A stretch of DNA of 64,000 bases from Tenacibaculum sp. 190524A05c (GTDB taxonomy: Bacteria; Bacteroidota; Bacteroidia; Flavobacteriales; Flavobacteriaceae): NCBI RefSeq assembly GCF_964036595.1, contig NZ_OZ038523.1, forward strand, positions 1,928,501-1,992,500, read 5' to 3'. Every line of letters starts with the position of its first letter. Position 1 is the stretch's first letter. Made by a program: the position numbers and the translations under genes. The notes under the pieces are model-generated. The model was not told where the DNA came from. It did not search any database and saw only the letters and a list, made by a program, of their open reading frames with translations. This document shows positions 40,021 to 48,866 of this stretch, in pieces.

Positions 40021-42714
40021 ATGAAAACAGTATTTAAAAAATTATTTTACTTATGTCTGTTCACATTAATAACAAATGTTTATGGACAAAAAGACGATTC
40101 TAACCAACCGCAAAAAGCAGTTTGGAAAGGAAAATTAGATTATCGATTCGTTCCAAGTATTAAGGAACAGTTACAAAACAAAAGTTTTATTCCCGCGACT
40201 ATTAACAAGGATAACTTTTATGGTAAAGATAAAAGAGCAAAAGGAAACAAAGTTGTTCCAGGTAAAGGATTACCAGTAGGTTTAGATCCTTTATTAAACA
40301 CGCAAAGTAGAGCTCCTCAAAAGCGAATCAAATCTACAAGTTTAACCTTTGAAACTACAAATAGTACTTCTACGCCATCAGATCCAACTGGTGCTGTAGG
40401 TAGAGATTACTATATCGCTTCATGGAATACTTCGTTTAGAATTTTCAATAAAGATGGAACTCCTGCTACTCCTGCCGCTAGTTTAGCTACATTATTCCCT
40501 GGTGGAGCTGATGGAGATCCTATCGTACTTTATGATTCTCAAGCCGATCGTTATATCGTAACGGAATTTGAAGATGCTCCAAATGGATTTCATGTGGCTA
40601 TTTCTCAAACGAATGACCCAGTTAATGGTGGATGGCACGTATATAGTGCAACATCTTTCCAAACAGGTACTTTCCCTGACTATACAAAATTTTCTATTTG
40701 GTCAGATGGATACTATGTAACAGCTAATATTTCTGCGAGTGATAACGCTGGAAATACAAGAAACGGACAAGTTTGGGTATTAGAGAGAGATAAAATGTTA
40801 ACTGGTGATACTTCTGCTAGTATTCAAGCATTCTCTTTACCTGGAATGGCAACAAATGGTTTTTATAGTCCGCAAGCATTTAATGTTACAGACGGTAATT
40901 TACCAGCAAGAGGAAATGCGACTATTGTATATATGCAAGATGATGCTTGGGCAGGTGTTACATCTGATCACTTAAAGTTATGGACAATAAATGTAGATTG
41001 GACAAACTCATTAAATTCAACAATTTCAGCTGCAACTCAAATTCCAACGGCTCCGTTTACAGGAGTATTTGACGGTGGAGGATTCGCAAACCTTCCTCAA
41101 CCAACAGGACCAAGTATTGATGCTATGCAAGCTACAATAATGAATCAAGCACAATTTAGAAAGTTTGCTACACACAACTCAGTTGTATTTAACTTTGTTG
41201 TTAATACAAATGCTACAGGTAAATTGGCTGGTGTTAGATGGTACGAATTAAGACAAAATGGCGATGGACAACCTTGGTCTATATTCCAAGAAGGTACTTA
41301 TGTCGCTCCTGATGGAAGACATGCTTTTGGTGCTAGTATGGCTATGGACGGTGCTGGTAATATTGGTATGGGATATTCTTCTGTAAGTTCTACTGAAAGT
41401 ATTTCTCTCAGATATACTGGACGATTTAAAGATGACCCACTAAATTCAATGACAGCTTTAGAAGAATTAATCGTTCAAAGTACTTCTGACAATACAAACA
41501 CTAGGTATGCAGATTATTCTCATTTAACGGTTGACCCTTCTAACGATGCTGATTTTTGGTTCGTGAGTGAGTATTTCAACAATGGAGCAAGAAGTAATAT
41601 GGTAGGTGTTTTTCAACTAAGCCCCCCACCGAACAATGATGTTGGAGTTAGAACTATCACCAATCCAACTAGTGGAGTATTAACTAATACAGAAGACATT
41701 ACTATTTCAATTAAAAACTTTGGTACCGATGATCAATCTAATTTCCCAGTAAGTTACTCTATAAATGGAGGAACGACTGTAACTGAAACTTACACAGGTA
41801 CTGTTTCTCAAAATGAAACTGCTTCTTTTACTTTCGCTACAAAAGGTGATTTTTCAATATCTAACCAGATATATACCATCGTAGCATCTACAGGATTATC
41901 TGGTGATGAAAATGCATCAAACAACGAAGCTACTGTTGAAGTAATTAATGCAGTTAATACTTGTACCCCTATAGCACTTCAAGGGTGCGGCCTTGATGGT
42001 ATTAAACGGTTTATTTTAGGAACTATTGATACAGATGATGGTAACGATGGTTGTAATACTACCGGAACAGTACAGGGTTATGTTGATCGTAGACTTTTAA
42101 CTACAGATCTTGATAGGTCATCTACAACATCATATACATTAAGAGCACAACATAATTGGACAGCACAACCTACGAGTGAAGTATTGTCTGCTTGGATTGA
42201 TTTCAATGATAACGGTACATTTGAATCAACAGAACAATTAATTACGGGAGTTTCCTTTACTCAGGCTAACAATTTAGATAATTTTGAATTAAACATCCCT
42301 ACATCAGCACCTTTAGGAAGCCATATTTTGAGGGTTAAAGCGATTGATGGAACTGCTGCGGGTGATATTAATGACCCTTGTAGTAACTACGATTATGGTG
42401 AAGTTCATGATTATTCGGTTAAGATTGTTGATTCAACTTTAAGTACGGATGATGTAATCTTAGAAAATTCGGAGATTAAAGTTCTTACCTTACCAAACAA
42501 ACAGTATCAAATTGAATTGATAACAGATTATGAAGATTTAATTAGTTTTAGAGTATTTGATATTTTAGGTAAACAAATAGTATTTAACAATATTATTAAG
42601 CAAGGTAATAAATACAGTTACTCTTTAGATATGTCTTATGCTACTCCAGGAGTTTATTTAATTAAAATGGGAAGCGCAAGAAGTTATAAAACAGTCAAGT
42701 TATTAGTTAAGTAA
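40021..42714 (+). CDS. Large secreted protein with GEVED domain and T9SS type A sorting domain
   Basis: 897 residues. Signal peptide MKTVFKKLFYLCLFTLITNV plus YGQ. Residues of about 100-530 look like a single large beta domain, perhaps beta-propeller (SDPTGAVGRDYYIASWNTSF, YVAPDGRHAFGASMAMD, DYSHLTVDPSNDADFWFVSE). A CARDB-like Ig domain follows (about 540-645, VGVRTITNPTSG), then a GEVED domain (about 715-805, AWIDFNDNGTFES and YDYGEVHDYSV). The C-terminal 80 residues are a type A T9SS sorting domain (FRVFDILGKQIVF, GVYLIKMGS, KTVKLLVK). It should be secreted through the type IX system and anchored to the surface. Function unknown. Confidence 0.9.
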   Translation: MKTVFKKLFYLCLFTLITNVYGQKDDSNQPQKAVWKGKLDYRFVPSIKEQLQNKSFIPATINKDNFYGKDKRAKGNKVVPGKGLPVGLDPLLNTQSRAPQKRIKSTSLTFETTNSTSTPSDPTGAVGRDYYIASWNTSFRIFNKDGTPATPAASLATLFPGGADGDPIVLYDSQADRYIVTEFEDAPNGFHVAISQTNDPVNGGWHVYSATSFQTGTFPDYTKFSIWSDGYYVTANISASDNAGNTRNGQVWVLERDKMLTGDTSASIQAFSLPGMATNGFYSPQAFNVTDGNLPARGNATIVYMQDDAWAGVTSDHLKLWTINVDWTNSLNSTISAATQIPTAPFTGVFDGGGFANLPQPTGPSIDAMQATIMNQAQFRKFATHNSVVFNFVVNTNATGKLAGVRWYELRQNGDGQPWSIFQEGTYVAPDGRHAFGASMAMDGAGNIGMGYSSVSSTESISLRYTGRFKDDPLNSMTALEELIVQSTSDNTNTRYADYSHLTVDPSNDADFWFVSEYFNNGARSNMVGVFQLSPPPNNDVGVRTITNPTSGVLTNTEDITISIKNFGTDDQSNFPVSYSINGGTTVTETYTGTVSQNETASFTFATKGDFSISNQIYTIVASTGLSGDENASNNEATVEVINAVNTCTPIALQGCGLDGIKRFILGTIDTDDGNDGCNTTGTVQGYVDRRLLTTDLDRSSTTSYTLRAQHNWTAQPTSEVLSAWIDFNDNGTFESTEQLITGVSFTQANNLDNFELNIPTSAPLGSHILRVKAIDGTAAGDINDPCSNYDYGEVHDYSVKIVDSTLSTDDVILENSEIKVLTLPNKQYQIELITDYEDLISFRVFDILGKQIVFNNIIKQGNKYSYSLDMSYATPGVYLIKMGSARSYKTVKLLVK

Positions 42715-42733
42715 TTCTATAACTATTGTAAAA

Positions 42734-42770
42734 TAAAAAAAGAGATGAAAATTATTCATCTCTTTTTTTT
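42734..42770. terminator. Bidirectional terminator overlapping the end of the following lipoprotein gene
   Basis: AAAAAAAGAGATGAA (42735-42749) pairs with TTCATCTCTTTTTTT (42755-42769) around AATTA. The TAA stop codon (on the minus strand) of the lipoprotein gene is read from the loop, so its last codons are part of the hairpin. Confidence 0.9.
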
Positions 42771-43105
42771 ATTTCTAACACTTTTATTGGACGGGCTTCA
42801 GTACATCTATTTTGCATTCTAAGCGAACTATACTTGAGCCAAATATTTTGACCAGATTTACCATCTGTGTATTCAAAATCAACAGGATCTAAGACTTCCT
42901 TAGAATCTGTTAAATTAATTAAGATACTTCCGCATCCTGAGTTACTCTTATTTTCGTTTAGAACGGCTTTAACATAGCCATTTTGAAGAAATGATTCATC
43001 CGTATTACTTCCATTTTGTGATTCTGCTGCCTTTTTACTTGAATTACAGCCAAAAAAACAAATACTTAATGTTAATACTAGGGTAAGGTTTTTAAGTTGA
43101 TTCAT
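42752..43105 (-). CDS. Small lipoprotein of unknown function
   Basis: 117 residues. The signal MNQLKNLTLVLTLSICFFGC has a lipobox (FFGC), followed by a low-complexity KKAAESQNGSNTDES linker and an approximately 75-residue domain with three cysteines (one in NSGCGSILINL, one in QNRCTEARP). I do not recognise it. It lies downstream of the cytochrome oxidase operon on the same strand but after that operon's terminator. Confidence 0.65.
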   Translation of the reverse strand: MNQLKNLTLVLTLSICFFGCNSSKKAAESQNGSNTDESFLQNGYVKAVLNENKSNSGCGSILINLTDSKEVLDPVDFEYTDGKSGQNIWLKYSSLRMQNRCTEARPIKVLEIKKRDE

Positions 43106-43140
43106 AAATTTAAAATTAATCCATTCGGAATATAAGCAAA

Positions 43141-43172
43141 AAAAAACCTTTCATCGAAATGAAAGGTTTTTT
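43141..43172 (-). terminator. Intrinsic terminator of the act-cta operon
   Basis: AAAAAACCTTTCAT (43141-43154) pairs with ATGAAAGGTTTTTT (43159-43172) around CGAA, with a T-run on the minus strand. It lies 18 bases after the ctaD stop. Confidence 0.9.
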
Positions 43173-43189
43173 ATTTTATATAAACATCT

Positions 43190-44968
43190 TTATGATGGTT
43201 CTTCCCCGTCCTTTAATGGTGTTGTTTGTAAAACAAAATCTTGTCCGTGAATATAATTACCATTATCATCTGTCTTACTATAGTCATACGCCCAACGGTG
43301 TACTTCTGGAATTTTACCTGGCCAGTTACCGTGAATATGTTCTACAGGCGTTGTCCACTCCAACGTATTTGACTTCCAAGGATTTTGTGATGCTTTCTGA
43401 CCTCTGTACATCGAGATAAAGAAGTTCGCTAAGAAAATTAACTGTGCTAAACCTCCTATGATCGCCATTACTGTCATGAAAACATTGATATCAGCTAAAT
43501 CATCAAACATTGGGAAATACGTATTTGTATAATAACGACGTGGTAAACCAGCTAATCCGATAAAGTGCATTGGGAAGAATACTCCATACGCAGAAATGAT
43601 CGTTAACCAGAAGTGCCAGTATCCCATTACTTTATTCATCATTCTACCATACATCTTAGGATACCAGTGATAAACACCTGCAAACATTCCAAATAAAGCA
43701 GATACACCCATTACTAAGTGGAAGTGTGCAACTACGAAATATGTATCGTGAATATTAATATCCAATGCAGAATCTCCTAATACTAATCCTGTTAATCCTC
43801 CTGTTACGAACGTAGATACTAAACCTATTGAGAATAACATGGCTGGATTTAATTGTAGATTACCTTTCCATAACGTAGTAATATAGTTAAATGCTTTTAC
43901 TGCAGATGGAATTGCAATTAATACTGTTGTGAATGTAAATACCGAACCTAAGAATGGATTCATTCCTGAAACGAACATGTGGTGTCCCCATACGATTGTA
44001 GATAAGAATGCGATACCTAAAATCGACCCGATCATCGCACGATAACCAAAAATTGGTTTTCTCGAGTTCGTAGAAATTACTTCAGATGAAATACCTAATG
44101 CCGGTAATAAAATAATATATACCTCAGGGTGACCTAAGAACCAGAATAAGTGTTCAAATAATACTGGAGATCCACCTTGATAATGTAATACCTCACCTGA
44201 AATGAAAATATCTGATAAATAGAACGATGTTCCGAAACTTCTATCAAAAATTAATAATAATGCTGCAGATAATAAAACAGGGAATGAAATAACACCTATA
44301 ATAGCTGTTACGAAGAAAGCCCACATTGTTAAAGGCAATCTTGTCATTTTCATACCTTTTGTGCGTAAGTTTAATACCGTAACTATATAATTTAATGATC
44401 CTATTAAAGATGATGCAATAAAAATTGCCATTGAAACTAACCATAATGTCATTCCTGTACCTGAACCTGGAATAGCTTGCGGTAATGCTGAAAGCGGAGG
44501 ATAAATTGTCCATCCTGCAGATGCTGGACCTGCCTCAACAAATAATGAAACTACCATTACAACAGATGAAAGGAAAAATAACCAATATGAAATCATGTTT
44601 AAGAAACCTGATGCCATATCACGTGCTCCAATCTGTAATGGAATTAATAAGTTTGAAAATGTACCACTTAAACCAGCAGTAAGTACAAAGAATACCATGA
44701 TTGTACCGTGAATAGTAACTAATGCTAAATACGTATCAGGATTCATTATTCCATCAGTTTGCTGATGAGAACCTAAAAAAGCTTCAATAATTGAAAATGA
44801 CTTTTCTGGCCAAGCAATTTGTAAACGGAATAACATTGACATGAATACACCAATAATTCCCATGAACATTCCTGTAATCAAAAATTGCTTAGAAATCATT
44901 TTATGGTCAGTACTAAAGATGTACTTTGTTACAAATGTTTCTTTATGATGGTGATGTTCTGCTGACAT
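43190..44968 (-). CDS. ctaD: Cytochrome c oxidase subunit I
   Basis: 592 residues with 12 or more membrane spans. It holds the heme a, heme a3 and CuB sites and reduces O2 to water. Visible are TIHGTIMVFFVLTAG (heme a His), WFLGHPEVYIILLPALG (CuB His cross-linked to Tyr), VWGHHMFVSGMNP (two further CuB histidines) and FVVAHFHLVMGVSALFG (heme a3 and a ligands). It is the last gene of an eight-gene minus-strand operon with Alternative Complex III. Subunits III and IV are not in the window and may be elsewhere. Confidence 0.98.
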   Translation of the reverse strand: MSAEHHHHKETFVTKYIFSTDHKMISKQFLITGMFMGIIGVFMSMLFRLQIAWPEKSFSIIEAFLGSHQQTDGIMNPDTYLALVTIHGTIMVFFVLTAGLSGTFSNLLIPLQIGARDMASGFLNMISYWLFFLSSVVMVVSLFVEAGPASAGWTIYPPLSALPQAIPGSGTGMTLWLVSMAIFIASSLIGSLNYIVTVLNLRTKGMKMTRLPLTMWAFFVTAIIGVISFPVLLSAALLLIFDRSFGTSFYLSDIFISGEVLHYQGGSPVLFEHLFWFLGHPEVYIILLPALGISSEVISTNSRKPIFGYRAMIGSILGIAFLSTIVWGHHMFVSGMNPFLGSVFTFTTVLIAIPSAVKAFNYITTLWKGNLQLNPAMLFSIGLVSTFVTGGLTGLVLGDSALDINIHDTYFVVAHFHLVMGVSALFGMFAGVYHWYPKMYGRMMNKVMGYWHFWLTIISAYGVFFPMHFIGLAGLPRRYYTNTYFPMFDDLADINVFMTVMAIIGGLAQLIFLANFFISMYRGQKASQNPWKSNTLEWTTPVEHIHGNWPGKIPEVHRWAYDYSKTDDNGNYIHGQDFVLQTTPLKDGEEPS

Positions 44969-45004
44969 AATTTAATATATATCTTAATAAATTTATTTAA
45001 AACC

Positions 45005-46018
45005 TTACTTAATAACTTGAGCTAATGTTTTTTGCTCTCCTAACCACTTTTTGTAGTCTTCTTCTTCTACAACTGTAATCTTCATCTGCATGTTATAGTG
45101 AGAAGCTCCACAAATCTTGTTACATAATAATAAATAATCGAAAACATAAGGATCTTCTCCTTTTGCCTGACGAATTTTATTAATTCCTTTTGCCTTAGCA
45201 ATTACCTCTGGATTCTTACGCATCTCTTCAGTAGTAAACTTTGGAGTAAATGCGAACTGAGTTACCATACCTGGAACACAATTCATTTGTGCTCTAAAGT
45301 GAGGCATGTAGGCTGAGTGAAGTACATCTTGCGAACGGAATTTGAATAAAATCTTTTTCCCTTTAGGTAAATACAATTCTGTAACCTGCTTATCATCCTG
45401 AGCTTTTGGATCAGTCATATCAACACCCATTGTATTTTGTTTGTTGATATTGATAAAATTCACATTACCTAAACCTAATTCGTTATCAGCACCTGCATAA
45501 CGAGCATCCCATCTAAATTGTTGAGAATAAACCTCAATTACAATTGGATTCTCATCATCTCCAACATACATAATGTTGTTCCATTGCCATAAACCGTATC
45601 CGATTAATAAAACAATTGTTACAGCTGGAATAACCGTCCAAATTAACTCTAACTTGTGGCTATCAGCAAAGAATAATGCCTTTTTGTCTTTATTACCTCT
45701 ATACTTGTAAGTAAAGAAGAAAATTAAGAATTGCATGATAAACTGAACAACACCAATTAAAATAAATGTGATGTTAAAAAGCGTATCGTCATGCTCTCCT
45801 TCTAAAGAAGCACTTTCTGGTAACATGATTACATTCATTGCTAATAAGCAATAAATCATCATTGCATACAAGAAAACCATAAACCCTAGGGCTATCTTTC
45901 CTTGTTTGTTGTTATCATCATCCGTTGCAATTACGCTACGTAAATTCATTACGCGTGTGATTTGCCAAAAACTTACTCCTAGTGCTACTGCAATGAAAAT
46001 ATAAAATAGAGCTAGCAT
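45005..46018 (-). CDS. ctaC: Cytochrome c oxidase subunit II
   Basis: 337 residues with two N-terminal membrane spans and a periplasmic cupredoxin domain. The binuclear CuA site is complete: DVLHSAYMPHFRAQ (His) and CNKICGASHYNMQM (two Cys, His, Met). There is no CxxCH, so no heme c is fused and the oxidase is aa3-like, receiving electrons from a separate cytochrome or directly from the ActA/ActE hemes. A first membrane span precedes the usual two, with an additional hydrophobic stretch at residues 5-25. Confidence 0.97.
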   Translation of the reverse strand: MLALFYIFIAVALGVSFWQITRVMNLRSVIATDDDNNKQGKIALGFMVFLYAMMIYCLLAMNVIMLPESASLEGEHDDTLFNITFILIGVVQFIMQFLIFFFTYKYRGNKDKKALFFADSHKLELIWTVIPAVTIVLLIGYGLWQWNNIMYVGDDENPIVIEVYSQQFRWDARYAGADNELGLGNVNFININKQNTMGVDMTDPKAQDDKQVTELYLPKGKKILFKFRSQDVLHSAYMPHFRAQMNCVPGMVTQFAFTPKFTTEEMRKNPEVIAKAKGINKIRQAKGEDPYVFDYLLLCNKICGASHYNMQMKITVVEEEDYKKWLGEQKTLAQVIK

Positions 46019-46048
46019 ACTTATATACTTATTTTTTTATTCTTAATA

Positions 46049-47758
46049 TTAATGATGGGCGTCGTTATCTTCTCCTCTGTGTTCAATGATATAATAGTGG
46101 TGCGTTTCACTTTCATGTAAGAAAGGATTCCCTTTTGCAACCGGATCAGCTTTAGAAAATGCCGTAAATGTTGCGAAAATGAATAATCCTAAGAAGAATA
46201 AAAACGCGCTAATTTCACCAATTCCGAATCCCCATTGTCCACCTACAGTACCTGGCATAATCATAACAAATAAATCTACATAGTGACCTACTAATATGAA
46301 TAATCCACCAATTACTAAAATCCAAGGCACAGTTTTGAAATCACTGTTAATTAATAATAGGATTGGGAAAATGAAGTTTAAAGCTAACATTCCAATGAAT
46401 GGTACAATATACTCTTTGAAACGTAATGCATAGTAAACAGTCTCTTCTGGCATATCTGCATACCAAATTAACATGAACTGTGCGAACCATAAGTATGTCC
46501 AGAATACAGAGAAACCAAACATAAACTTAGCTAAATCATGGATATGACTATCGTTTACCATTGGTAAATGACCTTTAGCTCTTAAGTACAATGTAACTAA
46601 ACAAATAACTGTTAATGCTGATACTAAGAATGTAGCTAAAACATACCAACCGAATAATGTTGAGAACCAGTGAGGATCAATACCCATAATCCAATCCCAA
46701 GACATCATACTTTCTGTAATCATAAATACTACTACAAATCCTACAGATAAATTGTAAAGATTCTTATGTAATTTTAAATCTCCATTATCTTGTTGAATTG
46801 ACTTTTTTCTAATAATATAACGGAAACCATTCCAAGCTAATAAATAAAAGATACTTCTAATTACCCATCCTGGAACATTCATAAACCATTTCTTCCCGTC
46901 TACGATTGGATCATAGTTTTCATGACCTAGTGTAAACGTACCTTCAGCCATCCAAGGGAATAAGTGATTAAAATGCATTACCGTTAAAATGATAAAAACA
47001 AGCATAATAACACTTACATAATGAATGTTTGCAGTGATAGCCTCCATTACTCTAAATAATGCGATTGACCATCCAGCTTGAGCAACTCTTTGCGCAGCAT
47101 AAAAAGCAAAAACTAATAAAGTAATTCCTAAGAAAAACAATAATGATACGTAAACAGCCGACCAAGGTCTATTTTGCATTTGATGAAATGCATGCTCAGC
47201 ATGGTGATCTCCGTGATGTCCTGCATCAGCGTGGTGTCCTCCAGCTTCAGCATGAGCAGCATCAGCCTTTTCAGTATGTGCTTTGTGCTCTTTTACAGTT
47301 TCGTCGCCATGAGATCCTACTACGTGATCTGTATGCTCTGCTACTGTTTCCTTTGCGTGAGTTGAATCTTTAATATGTTCAGCATGATCTTTATTAGTTT
47401 CATTAACTAAAGTATCTCCTGCATGTTTAGCGTGGTCAGCAACAGTTTCTGTCGCGTGCTCTCCTACTTCATGCTTTACATGATCAGATACCTTTTCGTT
47501 ATCATGACCATCTGCTTTAGTCTCTTTGTGATCAGCTGAATGCTTATCTTCTGTTTTATGACCAGCATCTACATGATGAGTATCATCTCCGTGAGATGCT
47601 CCATGTCCACCATGATGTGACGCTTCCTGAGCTGCTAAAATTTCTTTTGCTTCTTCTAATGAACTCGGTGCATCCATGAAACTGATAACAGTTCCTAACA
47701 AACCTACAGCCATTAAAACAATAGCAACCATTTTTAATTTTCCTGAAAACTGGTACAT
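46049..47758 (-). CDS. actF: Alternative Complex III subunit ActF with a histidine-rich insertion
   Basis: 569 residues. ActF is a membrane subunit of quinol:cytochrome c/oxidase oxidoreductase. After a first membrane span (about 10-28) comes a stretch of about 145 residues (46-192) containing about 32 histidines plus many D, E, A and K, arranged in loose repeats of the type ETVA-x-H-x-x-H. From NRPWSAVYVSLLFFLGITLL onward it is a typical polytopic ActF (NVPGWVIRSIFYLLAWNGFR, ESMMSWDWIMGIDPHWFSTL, FWTYLWFAQFMLIWYADMPE). The insertion has no counterpart in the core fold and would sit on one side of the membrane next to the oxidase subunits. Frame is unbroken. Confidence 0.95.
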   Translation of the reverse strand: MYQFSGKLKMVAIVLMAVGLLGTVISFMDAPSSLEEAKEILAAQEASHHGGHGASHGDDTHHVDAGHKTEDKHSADHKETKADGHDNEKVSDHVKHEVGEHATETVADHAKHAGDTLVNETNKDHAEHIKDSTHAKETVAEHTDHVVGSHGDETVKEHKAHTEKADAAHAEAGGHHADAGHHGDHHAEHAFHQMQNRPWSAVYVSLLFFLGITLLVFAFYAAQRVAQAGWSIALFRVMEAITANIHYVSVIMLVFIILTVMHFNHLFPWMAEGTFTLGHENYDPIVDGKKWFMNVPGWVIRSIFYLLAWNGFRYIIRKKSIQQDNGDLKLHKNLYNLSVGFVVVFMITESMMSWDWIMGIDPHWFSTLFGWYVLATFLVSALTVICLVTLYLRAKGHLPMVNDSHIHDLAKFMFGFSVFWTYLWFAQFMLIWYADMPEETVYYALRFKEYIVPFIGMLALNFIFPILLLINSDFKTVPWILVIGGLFILVGHYVDLFVMIMPGTVGGQWGFGIGEISAFLFFLGLFIFATFTAFSKADPVAKGNPFLHESETHHYYIIEHRGEDNDAHH

Positions 47759-47780
47759 ATCTTAACTATCTATTATAGAC

Positions 47781-48329
47781 TTATTTTTTTAATTCGCTTC
47801 TTAATTTTTCTACATACTGAACAACTTGCCAACGCTCTTTGTAAGTAAGTTGAGAAGAATGAGATCCCATCATGTTTTTACCATACATTAAAACGTGGTA
47901 AATACTTCCTTCAGTAATATCTCTGTCTTTGTAATTAGGAATACCTAAGAACTTTTCTCTCTCCATTAAGATTCCGTTCCCGTCACCTTTCTTACCATGA
48001 CAAACAGCACAGTAGATACCGTACATTTTCTTTCCATTCTCTAAATTCTCTTCAGTTTTAGCTAATGGATTTTTTAACTCAGTTTTAGCCTTTTCATATC
48101 CGTCATTAGTATCAGGAATATCATAAGCTACAACTCCATTTCTACTAACTGTTCCAGCAACAGGTAATCTGTTTACTGGCACATCTCCAGCTGAAGAAGT
48201 TCCGTTAGCATCGTATGGTACAGACACATACATGTCTGGCATATATTGTACTTGAGGTTTACGTTTATCGTTACAAGAAGCAAATACTGTAACAATAACT
48301 AAAGCAATAACTATTTTTATACTCTTCAT
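47781..48329 (-). CDS. actE: Alternative Complex III monoheme cytochrome c subunit ActE
   Basis: 182 residues. It begins as a lipoprotein (MKSIKIVIALVIVTVFASCN, lipobox FASC) and carries one c-type heme motif, CAVCHGKKGDGNG, with a likely axial Met in MYGKNMMGSH. The DUF-like N-terminal region with MPDMYVSVPYD matches ActE of Bacteroidota. It is the membrane-anchored monoheme subunit that passes electrons on to the oxidase. Confidence 0.95.
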   Translation of the reverse strand: MKSIKIVIALVIVTVFASCNDKRKPQVQYMPDMYVSVPYDANGTSSAGDVPVNRLPVAGTVSRNGVVAYDIPDTNDGYEKAKTELKNPLAKTEENLENGKKMYGIYCAVCHGKKGDGNGILMEREKFLGIPNYKDRDITEGSIYHVLMYGKNMMGSHSSQLTYKERWQVVQYVEKLRSELKK

Positions 48330-48338
48330 ATCTGTCTA

Positions 48339-48866
48339 TTAGTGCTTATCTACTACTTTAATTTCTACTGCTCCTGTTGTTTCTAACAAAGCTTTTAAAT
48401 CTTCTTCGTTATCATGAACTGGAATTTCCATTAGGAAATGGTCATCTGTAGTTCTAGGATCTGGGTTCTCAGCTTCTTTAAAAGGCCAAATTCTACTTCT
48501 CATGTAGAAAGTAATAACCATTAAGTGAGCTGCAAAGAATACTGTTAATTCGAATAAAATTGGAACGAATGCTGGCATATTCTCATACCAAGTAAAGCTA
48601 GGCTTTCCTCCGATATCTTGAGGCCAATCTGCAATCATTGTATACCAAGTTAACCAAATTGCAATTGACGTTCCTGTAATTCCATATAAGAACGCAGTAA
48701 TTGCTAAACGAGTTGGAGCTAAACCTAAAGCTTTATCTAACCCGTGAACTGGGAAAGGAGTATATACTTCTTCAATATGATGATGTTCTCCTCTTACTTT
48801 CTTAACGGCATCCATTAAGATATCATCATCATTGTATAATGCGTGAATTACTTTATTAGTGCTCAT
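48339..48866 (-). CDS. actD: Alternative Complex III subunit ActD (DUF3341)
   Basis: 175 residues. DUF3341 is shown by HALYNDDDILMDAVKKV, YTPFPVHGLDKALGLAPTRL (the helical hairpin preceding the first membrane span), and FELTVFFAAHLMVITFYMRS, with two membrane spans at about 54-74 and 96-118. ActD is a small integral subunit contacting ActC and ActB. It overlaps actC by 11 bases. Confidence 0.95.
   Translation of the reverse strand: MSTNKVIHALYNDDDILMDAVKKVRGEHHHIEEVYTPFPVHGLDKALGLAPTRLAITAFLYGITGTSIAIWLTWYTMIADWPQDIGGKPSFTWYENMPAFVPILFELTVFFAAHLMVITFYMRSRIWPFKEAENPDPRTTDDHFLMEIPVHDNEEDLKALLETTGAVEIKVVDKH

Noticed and set aside
44244..44513. 89-residue minus-strand ORF within ctaD in another frame
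   Set aside because: Same-strand overlap with the certain oxidase subunit I gene, no independent start signal or family.
47143..47373. Two plus-strand ORFs opposite the histidine-rich part of ActF
   Set aside because: Antisense of His/Asp-rich codons gives long open frames by composition; no promoter or domain is present.
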